In this document: piece by piece, positions 35,163 through 43,649 of the stretch
Numbering within the stretch: position 1 is the first letter of the stretch
Layout of the letters: the number at the start of each line of letters is the position of its first letter
DNA from: an uncultured Ignavibacteriota bacterium
GTDB lineage: Bacteria; Bacteroidota; Ignavibacteria; UBA10030; UBA8401
NCBI GenBank assembly: GCA_903884005.1
Contig: CAISDA010000006.1
Location: 1 to 64,000 of the forward strand
Reading direction: 5' to 3'
Length of the DNA stretch: 64,000 nt
The notes under the pieces: generated by a model
The model's input: only the letters and a program-made list of their open reading frames with translations
Database searches by the model: none
Told to the model about the DNA's origin: nothing
Made by a program: the position numbers and the translations under genes

Positions 35163-35795
35163 CTATGTGAGCAGACCGTTCTTATAAAAATAGCTCATGA
35201 TGTCCGAATTGGTCTGCATATTCATTTTTTCGAGTGCACGGGCGCGATAATTGCTCACGGTCTTCACGCTGAGCGTGAGGAGGTCGGCGATCTGCCCGAC
35301 TGTGTTCCCCGCCGCGATCAGCCGGACCACAGTGTATTCGCGGTCCGAAAGAATTTCATGGAGGGGTTTCTGGTAATCCATGTCGATGTCTTCGGCAAGC
35401 AGCTGCGCGAGCAGAGGCGAAACGTATTTCCGTCCGGACGCGGCCGTGCGTATCGCCTTCGGTATCAATTCCGGATCGCCCTCTTTTGAAAGATATCCCG
35501 AGGCTCCCGCACGCAGGGTTCGAATACCGAACTCCTCTTCAGGATGCATGCTGAGAATGAGCACCGCCAGGCGGGGAAATTCCGTCGTGATGTCTTTCAG
35601 AAGGTCCAATCCGTTTCGCTTCGGCATGTTGAGATCGAGCAGCAGCACATCACACGGAGTCGTCCTGAGCAGGTGTACGACATCCAGCGCGTCGGTCGCT
35701 TCGCCGACGATGTCGAAATCGACTTCTTCGGACAGCAGTTGTTTTGTTCCCATGCGCATCACCGCATGATCATCCGCAATAATAACACGTATCAT
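35163..35795 (-). CDS. NarL/LuxR-family response regulator
   Basis: A 210-residue regulator. The receiver domain has ADDH, Asp54 in LLLDLNMPKRNG and 'GASGYLSKEGDPELIPKAI'. The LuxR helix-turn-helix is 'LHEILSDREYTVVRLIAAGNTVGQIADLLTLSVKTVSNYRARALEKMNM'. The start overlaps the stop of the histidine kinase by four bases (ATGA), so the two are a cognate pair. Its targets are unknown, but the operon begins with rubrerythrin, which suggests a peroxide or redox signal. Confidence 0.95.
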   Translation of the reverse strand: MIRVIIADDHAVMRMGTKQLLSEEVDFDIVGEATDALDVVHLLRTTPCDVLLLDLNMPKRNGLDLLKDITTEFPRLAVLILSMHPEEEFGIRTLRAGASGYLSKEGDPELIPKAIRTAASGRKYVSPLLAQLLAEDIDMDYQKPLHEILSDREYTVVRLIAAGNTVGQIADLLTLSVKTVSNYRARALEKMNMQTNSDIMSYFYKNGLLT

Positions 35796-36571
35796 TGCAC
35801 GACTCCCGGGATTCGCGTGACGACACGCGTGCCCTTTTCTGTGAGACGGGTGATGGTAACGGTGCCACCGAACGAGTGCGCCCGCCCCTTCATGCCCAGT
35901 ATTCCATACGCGTCCGTCTTTTCATCGTCATCGCCGGCGATGCCCTTTCCGTTATCGTACACGGTAAGCAGCACATCGTGTTCAACCGTTTCCAATGTCA
36001 CGGCAACGTGGGTGGCCCCGGAGTGCCGTGCGACATTTGTCAGTGCTTCCTGCAGGATGCGGAAGAGCGCAAACGAGATGCTGCCGTTCACCTGCATCGG
36101 AATCGGATCGATCTTGTAGGCAGCCGAGATGCCGTACTGTTTTTCAAATTCACGGACCTGCCACTCGATAGCAGCGCCGAGTCCGAGAGTGTCGAGCATG
36201 GCCGGCCGAAGCGATGCTGAGATGTTTCTCGTTGTCAGCATCGCCGTGTCCACCAGCTCGCGCATCGCCTGAATTTTTGCCGATATCGCCTCGTCATGTT
36301 TGCAGCGGGAGGCAAGCACGGCGCAGTTCATCTTGATCGCGCTCAGTTCCTGGCCGAGCGTGTCGTGCAGCACGCGGGCGATGCGTTCCTTTTCTTCCTC
36401 GCGAATATTTTCCATGCGCGCGGCAAGGGCCAGCAGTCGATCGGAGTGGCGCTGCAGGAGCGCCTCACGATCGGATCGAAGCGTGGACAGCCTGCGGGCC
36501 AGGAATGCTGCTGCGGCCATGCACACAAGTGCAATGACGACCGCTCCCCAAATAACAGAATCACCGTGCAT
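35792..36571 (-). CDS. NarX/DegS-type sensor histidine kinase (HisKA_3)
   Basis: A 259-residue kinase. One N-terminal transmembrane helix (VIWGAVVIALVCMAAAAFLA) has almost no periplasmic part. A coiled segment leads to the HisKA_3 phospho-acceptor ERIARVLHDTLGQELSAIKMN (His69), then the HATPase_c domain with 'REFEKQYGI', 'FRILQEALTNVARHSGATHVAV' (N box) and 'YDNGKGIAGDDDEKTDAYGILGMKGRAHSFGGTVTI' (G boxes). It has no separate sensory domain, so the input is membrane or cytosolic. It starts 4 bases after the rubrerythrin stop. Confidence 0.93.
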   Translation of the reverse strand: MHGDSVIWGAVVIALVCMAAAAFLARRLSTLRSDREALLQRHSDRLLALAARMENIREEEKERIARVLHDTLGQELSAIKMNCAVLASRCKHDEAISAKIQAMRELVDTAMLTTRNISASLRPAMLDTLGLGAAIEWQVREFEKQYGISAAYKIDPIPMQVNGSISFALFRILQEALTNVARHSGATHVAVTLETVEHDVLLTVYDNGKGIAGDDDEKTDAYGILGMKGRAHSFGGTVTITRLTEKGTRVVTRIPGVVQ

Positions 36572-36575
36572 AGCG

Positions 36576-37079
36576 TTAGAACGATTGGTATTTCTCGTTC
36601 AGGAGGCCGCACACGGGACATTTCGCCGGAGCTTCGCCGATCGCCGTGTGTCCGCAGACGGGGCAGACAAAGATCGTCGCGCTGTTCAGGTCTTTTCCCG
36701 CATCGACAAACGCTTTGGCTTGCGTGTAGAGGTCTTCGTGTATGATTTCGGCCTCAAGCGCGTAATGGATCGACTTCACCGCCGCTTTTTCGTCCTGCAG
36801 TTCGGCAACGACATTGAAGGCGGGATACATTTCGTGCACCTCATAATTTTCGCCGCCGGCTGCGGCCGCAAGATTTTCGGCGGTGGAATGCACACCATCC
36901 AAAACGCGGAGATGGTTTGTCGCGTGCACTTTTTCGGCGAACGCGATGGCGCGGAAGAGTTTCGCGACCTGGGCATACCCTTCGCGTTCTGCCTTATCGG
37001 CGTAGACCGAATATTTCATATGAGCCTGGCTCTCGCCGGCAAATGCGGCGGCGATATTGGCGCGTGTCATGTCTTTCAT
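36576..37079 (-). CDS. Rubrerythrin
   Basis: A 167-residue non-haem di-iron peroxidase. The ferritin-like four-helix part carries the Glu/His iron ligands in 'AFAGESQAHMKYSVYADKAEREGYAQVAKLFRAIAFAEKVHATNHL', 'NYEVHEMYPAFNVVAELQDEKAAVKSIHYALEAEIIHEDLY'. The C-terminal rubredoxin-like iron site is FVCPVCGHTAIGEAPAKCPVCG, with two CPxCG knuckles. It reduces hydrogen peroxide with electrons from rubredoxin or a reductase in the cytoplasm and is typical of anaerobes and microaerophiles. The kinase and regulator genes follow directly. Confidence 0.97.
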   Translation of the reverse strand: MKDMTRANIAAAFAGESQAHMKYSVYADKAEREGYAQVAKLFRAIAFAEKVHATNHLRVLDGVHSTAENLAAAAGGENYEVHEMYPAFNVVAELQDEKAAVKSIHYALEAEIIHEDLYTQAKAFVDAGKDLNSATIFVCPVCGHTAIGEAPAKCPVCGLLNEKYQSF

Positions 37080-37189
37080 GTGTAGGTCCTTCGTTTAAGT
37101 GGCATGGAAAAAATAATGAGCGTGGAGCGAGTCCCCGTGCACAGTGCGCGGCCACCAATTGAACCACATGCGCACGGCGTGGCGGCATC

Positions 37190-37900
37190 TTACCCCATCG
37201 TGTGAAAAACGGACTGGACATCATCGTCGTCTTCCAATTTTTCGAGCAGTTCCTGCACTTCCTTCGCCTGTTCCTCCGTGAGTTCCTTTGTCGTGGTGGG
37301 AATGAATTGGAGTTCGACGCTTGTGGCTTCGATGCCTTTTTCCTCGAGCGCCTTCTGCATCTTCCCATAGTCCTGGAACGACGTATACATGAATACCTTG
37401 CCCTCATCCTGCACAAGATCCTCGAGGCCGTGATCGATGAATTCCAATTCGAACTCGTCGAGATCCTGAATGGCGCTCGATGCGAATGTAAAGATGCCCT
37501 TCCGTTCGAACATGAACGAGATCGAGCCGGTCACTCCGAGTGATCCGCCATATTTACTGAACACGTGGCGTATGTTTGCAACAGTCCGTGTGGGATTGTC
37601 GGTGGCGCACTCGACCATCACTGCGATCCCGTGCGGCGCATATCCCTCGTACACGATCTCTTCGTATGCGCTGGTATCTTTGGACGACGCCCGCTTGATG
37701 GCCGCATCGATACGGTCCTTGGGCATGTTCACGCTTTTTGCATTCTGGATGCAGATGCGGAGCCGCGGATTCATTTTCGGGTCGATTCCGCCGGATTTGA
37801 CGGCGATGACGATTTCACGTCCGATCCTGTTGAATGCCTTCGACATGCGCGCGAACCGCGCGAACATCACATATTTTCGTTTTTCGAATATTCGTCCCAT
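37190..37900 (-). CDS. YebC/PmpR family protein
   Basis: A 236-residue, full-length member. The start MGRIFEKRKYVMFARFARMSKAFNRIGREIVIAVKSGG is the family N-terminus. It continues 'NPRLRICIQNAKSVNMPKDRIDAAIKRASSKD', 'YEGYAPHGIAVMVECATDNPTRTVANIRHVFSKYGGSLGVTGSISFMFERKGIF'. The C-terminus is acidic with 'EKLEDDDDVQSVFHTMG'. YebC proteins act as transcription regulators or, as more recently shown, relieve ribosome stalling on proline-rich stretches. It is monocistronic here. Confidence 0.95.
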   Translation of the reverse strand: MGRIFEKRKYVMFARFARMSKAFNRIGREIVIAVKSGGIDPKMNPRLRICIQNAKSVNMPKDRIDAAIKRASSKDTSAYEEIVYEGYAPHGIAVMVECATDNPTRTVANIRHVFSKYGGSLGVTGSISFMFERKGIFTFASSAIQDLDEFELEFIDHGLEDLVQDEGKVFMYTSFQDYGKMQKALEEKGIEATSVELQFIPTTTKELTEEQAKEVQELLEKLEDDDDVQSVFHTMG

Positions 37901-38116
37901 GTGTGTGCTTGTACGCTTAGAATATGATGAAAGAGCAGTGGAAAAAAGGTACTTAAGATAGGATAAAATTTTTGCAATTACAAAAGTGCCGCATCCAGTT
38001 ATTCAAAAAGCGGCCGATGATATTGAATATGTGCCGGCATCTTGGTATACTCATGTACACCATGAATTTCGGTTCCGTCACGGGTCATTTCGGTTACTGT
38101 TTTTTTCAGATATACT

Positions 38117-40015
38117 ATGAACACCATACTGCTTGTTGAACAAAGCGCCGCCGCTGCAGCCGCAGAAACCCTCGTGTTGGAACATGCCGGTTTTCGCGTG
38201 CTCACGGCCGGCAATGCCGAGCAGGCGGCAACGATCGTCTCGGCTGCACAGGGCGTCGAAATCATATTAATGGATATCGGCGACGGCCCGGGTGCGGATG
38301 GCGTTCGAACAGCGGAACGCATACTTAAGGATCGCGATTTGCCGATATTGTGCCGCTATCGTCCCGGCGACGAGGTACTGCTTGACGGGGCGCACGACCT
38401 GCCCTTGTACGGCTATCTCCCCAAAAATTCAAGCATCAGTGTGCTTTCCGCGTCCATCGCCACCGCATTGAAACTGCATCGCATCTGCTCCAAACAAAAG
38501 CATGCTGAAATAGCGAGACAGGAGACAGAGCGGCAGCATCGGGACCTTATCGAAAAAATGCCGGACGGAGTATACAAGAGTTCGCATGATGGGCGCTTCA
38601 TCGAGATCAATCCTGCGATGGTGAAGATACTCGGCTATGGCAGCAAAGAAGAGCTCCTGGCGATCGACATCAAAACGGAATTATATTTTGCGGTGTCAGA
38701 TCGCGAGAGCGCCGCGCTGGAAGAGAAGCTTGAAGAAATGGCGGTCTTCCGTCTGAGAAAAAAGGACGGTTCCGAAGTCTGGGTTGAAGATCACGGATCG
38801 CACATTGTGGATGACGAAGGCAAGGTGCTCTATCACGAGGGAATTCTCCGGGACGTCACCGAGCGCATCCATTCGGAACGGCAGATGCTGCAGACGCAAA
38901 AACTTGAGGGCATCGGGACGCTCGCAGGCGGCATCGCGCACGACTTCAATAATTTGCTGGCGATGATCCTCGGCTCGGCGGAATTGCTCGGCAAACAAAC
39001 GTCCGAAGCGCCGCATCTCAAAAAATATGTCGACCGGATCATCGAAGCATCGGAACGTGGGGCGTCGATATCGCGTCAGCTGCTCATCTTCTCACGGCCC
39101 AACGAGGCGGAGCTCAAGCCGATATCGCTCTCTCAGATCATTACCGAACTTCAGGAGATGCTGAAGCATTTTCTGTCGAAATCCATCACCATAGAAACCC
39201 GCCTCGATGCCGACGACGGCGTGATCATGGGGGATGCCGGACAGATCCATCAGGCCCTGTTGAATCTGGCGCTCAATGCGAGCGATGCAATGGAAGGCCG
39301 CGGCACGATGACGATACGGAAATACCAGGTTGATACGAAAATGCCGCGCACGCGTATGGCAGGACAGGAAACGATGTCGTACATCGGAGTGAGCATCACC
39401 GATACCGGGATCGGCATGGACGACTCCGTCGTCTCTAAAATTTTTGAGCCGTTTTTTACGACGAAGGAACGCGGCAAAGGCACCGGACTCGGACTGGCGA
39501 TCGTTCATGGCATTGTCAAGAATCACCACGGTTTCATCGACGTGGCGAGCGTTCCCGGAGAGGGGGCGACAATCACGCTCTATTTTCCCAGTGCCGCACA
39601 CACAGTCGGCGACACCACACACGAGATCATCCGGCCGGCGGAACGTCACGGCGAAACGATACTGCTTGTTGACGACGAAAAGCTCATACGCGAGATCCTC
39701 GTCGAATTTCTCGAAGAGATAGGCTACATCGTCATGCCGGCGGTAAACGGCGCCGAGGCGCTTCGTTTGTATGAAAAATACCACAACATCATCGACCTTG
39801 TCATCACCGATCTGGGCATGCCGGAAATCGGCGGAGAGGAGCTGTTCAAGCGATTGAAGCACCTCGATGAACATGTGAAGGTCATTGTCTCCTCCGGGTA
39901 TCTCGACGGATCGACGAAGACGGACTTAATGGAGATCGGCGTGAAGGACGTGCTGACGAAGCCGTACAAGTTCGAGGAGATACGCCGCGTCATTCGGGAG
40001 GTGCTGCGGAGCTGA
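38117..40015 (+). CDS. Hybrid histidine kinase (REC-PAS-HisKA-HATPase-REC)
   Basis: A 632-residue soluble protein. The N-terminal receiver-like domain is atypical: [20 protein letters not shown] lacks the usual acidic pair, although LMDIGDGPG keeps an Asp. A PAS domain lies at ~140-260 ('[34 protein letters not shown]'). The kinase core carries [26 protein letters not shown] (phospho-His ~275), '[20 protein letters not shown]' and '[36 protein letters not shown]'. The C-terminal receiver is complete: [25 protein letters not shown]. No membrane segment is seen. No regulator gene is adjacent, so output may go through its own receiver. Confidence 0.93.
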   Translation: MNTILLVEQSAAAAAAETLVLEHAGFRVLTAGNAEQAATIVSAAQGVEIILMDIGDGPGADGVRTAERILKDRDLPILCRYRPGDEVLLDGAHDLPLYGYLPKNSSISVLSASIATALKLHRICSKQKHAEIARQETERQHRDLIEKMPDGVYKSSHDGRFIEINPAMVKILGYGSKEELLAIDIKTELYFAVSDRESAALEEKLEEMAVFRLRKKDGSEVWVEDHGSHIVDDEGKVLYHEGILRDVTERIHSERQMLQTQKLEGIGTLAGGIAHDFNNLLAMILGSAELLGKQTSEAPHLKKYVDRIIEASERGASISRQLLIFSRPNEAELKPISLSQIITELQEMLKHFLSKSITIETRLDADDGVIMGDAGQIHQALLNLALNASDAMEGRGTMTIRKYQVDTKMPRTRMAGQETMSYIGVSITDTGIGMDDSVVSKIFEPFFTTKERGKGTGLGLAIVHGIVKNHHGFIDVASVPGEGATITLYFPSAAHTVGDTTHEIIRPAERHGETILLVDDEKLIREILVEFLEEIGYIVMPAVNGAEALRLYEKYHNIIDLVITDLGMPEIGGEELFKRLKHLDEHVKVIVSSGYLDGSTKTDLMEIGVKDVLTKPYKFEEIRRVIREVLRS

Positions 40016-40138
40016 GAGGCGCGGGTGCCGGTGCACACGACAATTGTTTCGGCCATGTTCCCTGCAATTCTCTCTATCCACAAGATCATTCCGCTCAATC
40101 GCCGGCATTTTCACAACAGCATCCGTCATACATCATAC

Positions 40139-41311
40139 ATGGACACATTCTACGGCAACGTGAAAGATCCCACACCTAAAAAATCGCTCACCATCACGGC
40201 AAAGGCAAACGGCCGGCTGTCCGGCAGCCAGCTTCGGTTCAACAAGCTCACGGATCGGATCAGGAAACTGGAAAAAGAGATCGTACGAGAATCGGCCAAA
40301 CTTGAAAAATTATTCGGCGTGTTCACGCACACCGTGCAGCCGTTCATCCTTGAGCATGCGGGCATGATGGCGACCGTTGCCGGTTTGCTCGATGGGTTCG
40401 CAGGAACAACGAAGCTCAAGAAACGACAGTCTGAAATGATACAGGATATGATCCTTGACCTGTGCGATAGTGCATTTGACATTATACCACAGACTGCGGA
40501 ACACAAAGCGATCCATGACAAATGGAACGACGCCAGTTTTGACGCCGAGTATCGACACCATGTGGAAGAGAGCACAGCAGGACGCAAAGAAATGCTGAAG
40601 GAAGAGATGGGACTTGATATCGATATGAGCGATATCGATGACACGGCGGATGGCTATGCGCGGTTTCGGCAAAAAGGTGAAGAGAAAACGGACAGCACCG
40701 CAGGCGGTCGGTCACATGGAAAGAAAAGCAAAAAACGCATAGCAGTTGAAGTCCAATTGAAAGCGGAAGATGAACTGAAAGCGAGAAGTCTCAGAAGCAT
40801 CTACATTGCGCTTGCCAAGGTGCTGCATCCGGACACGGAAATCGAGCCGGAACTGAAGGCGGAAAAAGAAGAACTGATGAAACAGGTAACGCAGGCGTAC
40901 ACGGACAAGGACCTGACGAAGCTCCTCAGGCTTGAGATGGATTGGGTACGGCACGAGGGGCTTCATGCAGATCGGCTTTCGGAGGATACGCTGAAAATCT
41001 ACATCTCTGCACTGGAAGATCAGGTCGCAGATCTGAAACAGGAAAAATCGATGCTCCCGATGCACACGCGCTTTGTGCCGGTTGCTGACCTGGCAGACTT
41101 GCAGGAGTGGCGTGCGTTGAACGAGTTGCAGAGGGAGTCGATACGCACAACACACGCGATCGCGGATCTGGCACGGTTCAAGAATACGCTCGAGAGCACG
41201 CTGCCCCCGCACGAGATCATACGGCAGATCAAAGAATACGCGGAGACACACATGTACAACGACACGCCGTTCGAGGAGCCCGAGTCAATGGTAGTTGCAT
41301 GGCGCCGTTGA
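40139..41311 (+). CDS. Coiled-coil protein with J-domain-like segment
   Basis: A 390-residue charged protein; ATG 40139 (MDTFYGNVKDPTPKK) was chosen because upstream codons are untypical. A coiled-coil lies at ~35-65 (LTDRIRKLEKEIVRESAKLEKLF). At ~230-300 the sequence SLRSIYIALAKVLHPDTEIEPELKAEKEELMKQVTQAYTDKDLTKLLRLE has the helix-HPD-helix layout of a J-domain, with HPD intact. A second coiled coil follows. It is not DnaJ: there is no G/F-rich or zinc region. A specialised DnaK co-chaperone is inferred. Confidence 0.7.
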   Translation: MDTFYGNVKDPTPKKSLTITAKANGRLSGSQLRFNKLTDRIRKLEKEIVRESAKLEKLFGVFTHTVQPFILEHAGMMATVAGLLDGFAGTTKLKKRQSEMIQDMILDLCDSAFDIIPQTAEHKAIHDKWNDASFDAEYRHHVEESTAGRKEMLKEEMGLDIDMSDIDDTADGYARFRQKGEEKTDSTAGGRSHGKKSKKRIAVEVQLKAEDELKARSLRSIYIALAKVLHPDTEIEPELKAEKEELMKQVTQAYTDKDLTKLLRLEMDWVRHEGLHADRLSEDTLKIYISALEDQVADLKQEKSMLPMHTRFVPVADLADLQEWRALNELQRESIRTTHAIADLARFKNTLESTLPPHEIIRQIKEYAETHMYNDTPFEEPESMVVAWRR

Positions 41312-41361
41312 TTCCGAAGTATTTACGCACGTACAATCAAAAACGTCAGGAATTTAAACGA

Positions 41362-41472
41362 ATGAATGCTTTCCTTCCCCTGCTTTTTATTTTCAAAAAA
41401 GGTGAACAGAGTAATCTTACGGCTCAGCAAATACAAGTTTTACGATCAATTGTAGCCAAGGAGCTTGAATGA
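41362..41472 (+). pseudogene. C-terminal remnant of a RelE/HigB-like toxin
   Basis: The 36 residues MNAFLPLLFIFKKGEQSNLT and AQQIQVLRSIVAKELE match only the last strand and helix of RelE/HigB-type toxins that pair with NadS-like antitoxins ('LL.Y.K.E..DLT..Q...LR.IV..EL'). The first two thirds of the toxin are missing. Its stop overlaps the antitoxin start (ATGA), the normal arrangement of such pairs. Confidence 0.65.
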
Positions 41473-41775
41473 AAAAAATCGTTTTTGAAGAACTGTTATC
41501 CAGTATTGAGCAGGCGGGAACTATAAATAAAAAATGCAGGACGCTCCAAACGGATTGTTCCCCTCCAAGATCCCAATGTGCCTAAAATTCGGCAGCACTT
41601 AGGACTAGCCCAGGAGCGATTCGCTCAATTACTTGGAATCAGCACCGCAACACTAATAAATTGGGAACAAGGACGTAGAAAGCCCGAGGGACCAGCGCGT
41701 GTTCTTCTATGCCTTGTGGCAAGATATCCGAAAGAAGTTTTAGAAACCGTTCATGAGAGAAGCGTGCCGCGATGA
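41469..41775 (+). pseudogene. NadS-like XRE antitoxin, frameshifted at an A6 run
   Basis: The frame starting at 41469 reads MKKIVFEELLSSIEQAGTINKK, the family N-terminus, then loses the frame. The frame ending at 41775 reads NAGRSKRIVPLQDPNVPKIRQHLGLAQERF, AQLLGISTATLINWEQGRRKPEGPARVLLCLVARYPKEVL, the helix-turn-helix domain. Removing one A from the six-A run at 41529-41534 joins them into one ~101-residue protein. A translation start at GTG 41578 could still give a 65-residue DNA-binding fragment. Either real decay, phase-variable slippage or a sequencing indel explains it. Confidence 0.8.
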
Positions 41776-41911
41776 ATGGGCGTCACAGAAATGATCACGG
41801 CAATGAGTCCGCTTCAACAGTTACTCCCCGAATACACCCCCGTAAATCCGAAATTAGCCGTCACAATTACGTCACAATTGATAAAAAACGGTATACAAAA
41901 TGCAAAGGTAA
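41776..41911. other. Intergenic stretch beside tRNA-Gly, nothing assigned
   Basis: A near-direct repeat GTCACAATTAC / GTCACAATTGA lies at ~41852-41881. No recombinase or clear attachment core is visible. Confidence 0.4.
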
Positions 41912-41951
41912 AAAAAATTCCCTCATTCTGACTTAGAATGAGGGATTTTAT
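41912..41951. terminator. Bidirectional terminator between the antitoxin remnant and tRNA-Gly
   Basis: Arms CCCTCATTCT and AGAATGAGGG around GACTT, with an A-run on the left and TTTTA on the right. It can terminate tRNA-Gly (minus strand) and the plus-strand transcript. Confidence 0.8.
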
Positions 41952-41952
41952 G

Positions 41953-42024
41953 AGCGGGTGATGGGGCTCGAACCCACGGCCTTTTGCTTGGGAAGCAAAT
42001 ACTCTACCACTGAGTTACACCCGC
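41953..42024 (-). tRNA. tRNA-Gly (anticodon CCC)
   Basis: Acceptor arms GCGGGTG/CACCCGC, stem TTTGC/GCAAA closing loop TTCCCAA, anticodon CCC (reads GGG). Discriminator T, as usual for glycine; CCA is not encoded. Confidence 0.95.
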
Positions 42025-42061
42025 GAATGATAACAATGTTCAGCCGTTTTATTTCGTTAGT

Positions 42062-42090
42062 AATTTACAAAAACGATACTCACTTGTCAA
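42062..42090 (-). promoter_or_regulatory. Promoter of tRNA-Gly
   Basis: On the minus strand TTGACA (42090-42085) and TAAATT (42067-42062) are 17 bases apart, leaving a ~30-base leader before the tRNA. Confidence 0.6.
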
Positions 42091-42172
42091 TATGAATCTG
42101 ATGTCGTTTTGTGTTCTGTTTTGTGTTCTGTTGTATTTTCATGCTTAAGGGTACCCCCCTCCCCTCTCCAAT

Positions 42173-42205
42173 AAAAAAAACGCCCGCCACATTATGTGGC
42201 AGGCG
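42173..42205 (-). terminator. Terminator of the T9SS cargo gene
   Basis: Arms GCCACAT/ATGTGGC extended by CGCC/GGCG with single-base bulges. On the minus strand the stem ends in eight T. It lies 55 bases after the stop codon at 42260. Confidence 0.8.
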
Positions 42206-42259
42206 CATTGATCGTCACGAACGATCGCGTGACGATTGCAGCTTCACTCAATCTTGGCG

Positions 42260-43294
42260 TTATTTCACGAGCATCATTTTTTTAACGGCCGTGAAATCTC
42301 CGGTCCGCAATGTGTAGAAATATATCCCGCTTGAGAGAGCCGCTGCGTTAAAATTCACTTCATACCGTCCCGTGTTCTGCTGTTCGTGCACCAGCGTTGC
42401 AACTTCTTTGCCGGCCGCATCGTACACTGTCAATTCGACATGGCTGTCTGTAGCGACCTGATAGCTGATCACGGTAGCAGGATTAAACGGGTTAGGATAA
42501 TTTTGGGACAATGCGCATGTAACCGGGCCGCCGAAAAAATGTGCCGTTGGCGGTTCCCACCGAATCACGAACCGCAGTTCCGGAGCCTTCGTTCATGTTC
42601 CAATAACTGAGAAGGTTCTGTGTATTGACCGTGGAGCGCGATACCATTTGTGTCCTGATCTCGTCTTGTGTAAGGGCCCGGTTCCAGATCCTCACTTCGT
42701 CGAGATCGCCGGTGAACAGGCGATATCCGCTCGGGGACCGGCCGATGTTCAACCGAAGTTCTTTGGAGTATCCTGAAATATTTCCATTGATCCGGGAATT
42801 GTCTGCGGACGCTTCCAACACGCCGTTGATATATAAACACAGCGATGACGCTGCATTACCGTCATAGACACCGACGACATAGACCCATTCATTGAGTGCG
42901 GGTGCGGTTGTAGATTGTATGGCCACCCTGTCGCTGGCGTTGACAGCCCATTCAAATGCAGAGTTGTCAGAGTTATGCTGCAGCCAGAATTGTCCTTCAT
43001 CGGAGGCATTATGCTTATCCATCGTGACCAGAGTCGCCCAGCGGCCTTGTCGTCTTTTTGTTTGATAATTGAGGGTGATGAAGGATCGGCCGTCCAGCGA
43101 ACCCACGCGGCAACGGTTAATTTCTCTTTCAATTCGTAATTGGGGCTGCCGCACGAGAGAAAATCGCCGCTGGTTTTGTTGTTGTCGTTCTGGAAGTGCA
43201 GTGCATTGCCTGCATCCTGGGCAACGATGTGGAACGTGCACGCCAGAAACAATCCGATGAAAGACGAGAGCGAATGCAAGTGATGATTGTTCAT
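42260..43294 (-). pseudogene. T9SS-secreted LamG-domain protein, two frameshifts
   Basis: With GGAGG before ATG 43294, the gene starts MNNHHLHSLSSFIGLFLACTFHIVAQ (signal peptide) and enters a LamG/concanavalin fold (NALHFQNDNNKTSGDFLSCG, LTVAAWVRWTADPSSPSIIKQKDDKA). Near 43035 the frame changes to GRWATLVTMDKHNASDEGQFWLQH ... LFTGDLDEVRIWNRALTQDEIRTQM ... LLSYWNMNEGSGTAVRDSVGTANGTFF. At a T6 run near 42533-42538 it changes again to GGPVTCALSQNYPNPFNPAT and a type IX sorting tail ending GIYFYTLRTGDFTAVKKMMLVK. One-base corrections restore a ~345-residue secreted binding protein. Real decay and sequencing error cannot be told apart here. Confidence 0.8.
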
Positions 43295-43649
43295 TTTATT
43301 TCCTCCGCAACATAAAAAATTAACCTGTTTAAGTGTGTGTAATATATCGCAGTACGGCGGCGTGCGAAAGATGTGGTTATCTGTTTATTACTAGGGAGTT
43401 TGTCTTGCACAAAAAATGGCCGGGGCGGAACAGAACGAGGATGTGGAACAAGTATGTACACACACGGTACACGCGGAACAGGCAATCACCATGCAGTGAA
43501 GGGTACGGCAGCATGTGCCGCCGTATCCGCCGGAACACAGGCGATCGATGAGGATGGATACAACAAACGTACGGAACCGGGGCCGCACAACAGCCACCAT
43601 AGACGATTCGACTCTTCAGTCGTGCCGAACCGGTTCAGGTACAGTACTG
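43295..43649. other. 355-bp intergenic region, no gene seen
   Basis: Between the frameshifted T9SS gene and the UroD-family gene. Reading frames here are short and without recognisable composition. I see no hairpin with a T-run and no REP-like repeat. Confidence 0.5.

Noticed and set aside
37105-37185. tRNA-like stretch between the rubrerythrin and YebC genes
   Set aside because: Some acceptor-like complementarity is present, but there is no proper T-loop (GTTCRA) and the length is short; no cloverleaf can be drawn.
41776-41911. Possible integrase tail or attachment site next to tRNA-Gly
   Set aside because: There is a short near-direct repeat but no recombinase motif and no duplicated tRNA 3' end within the window.
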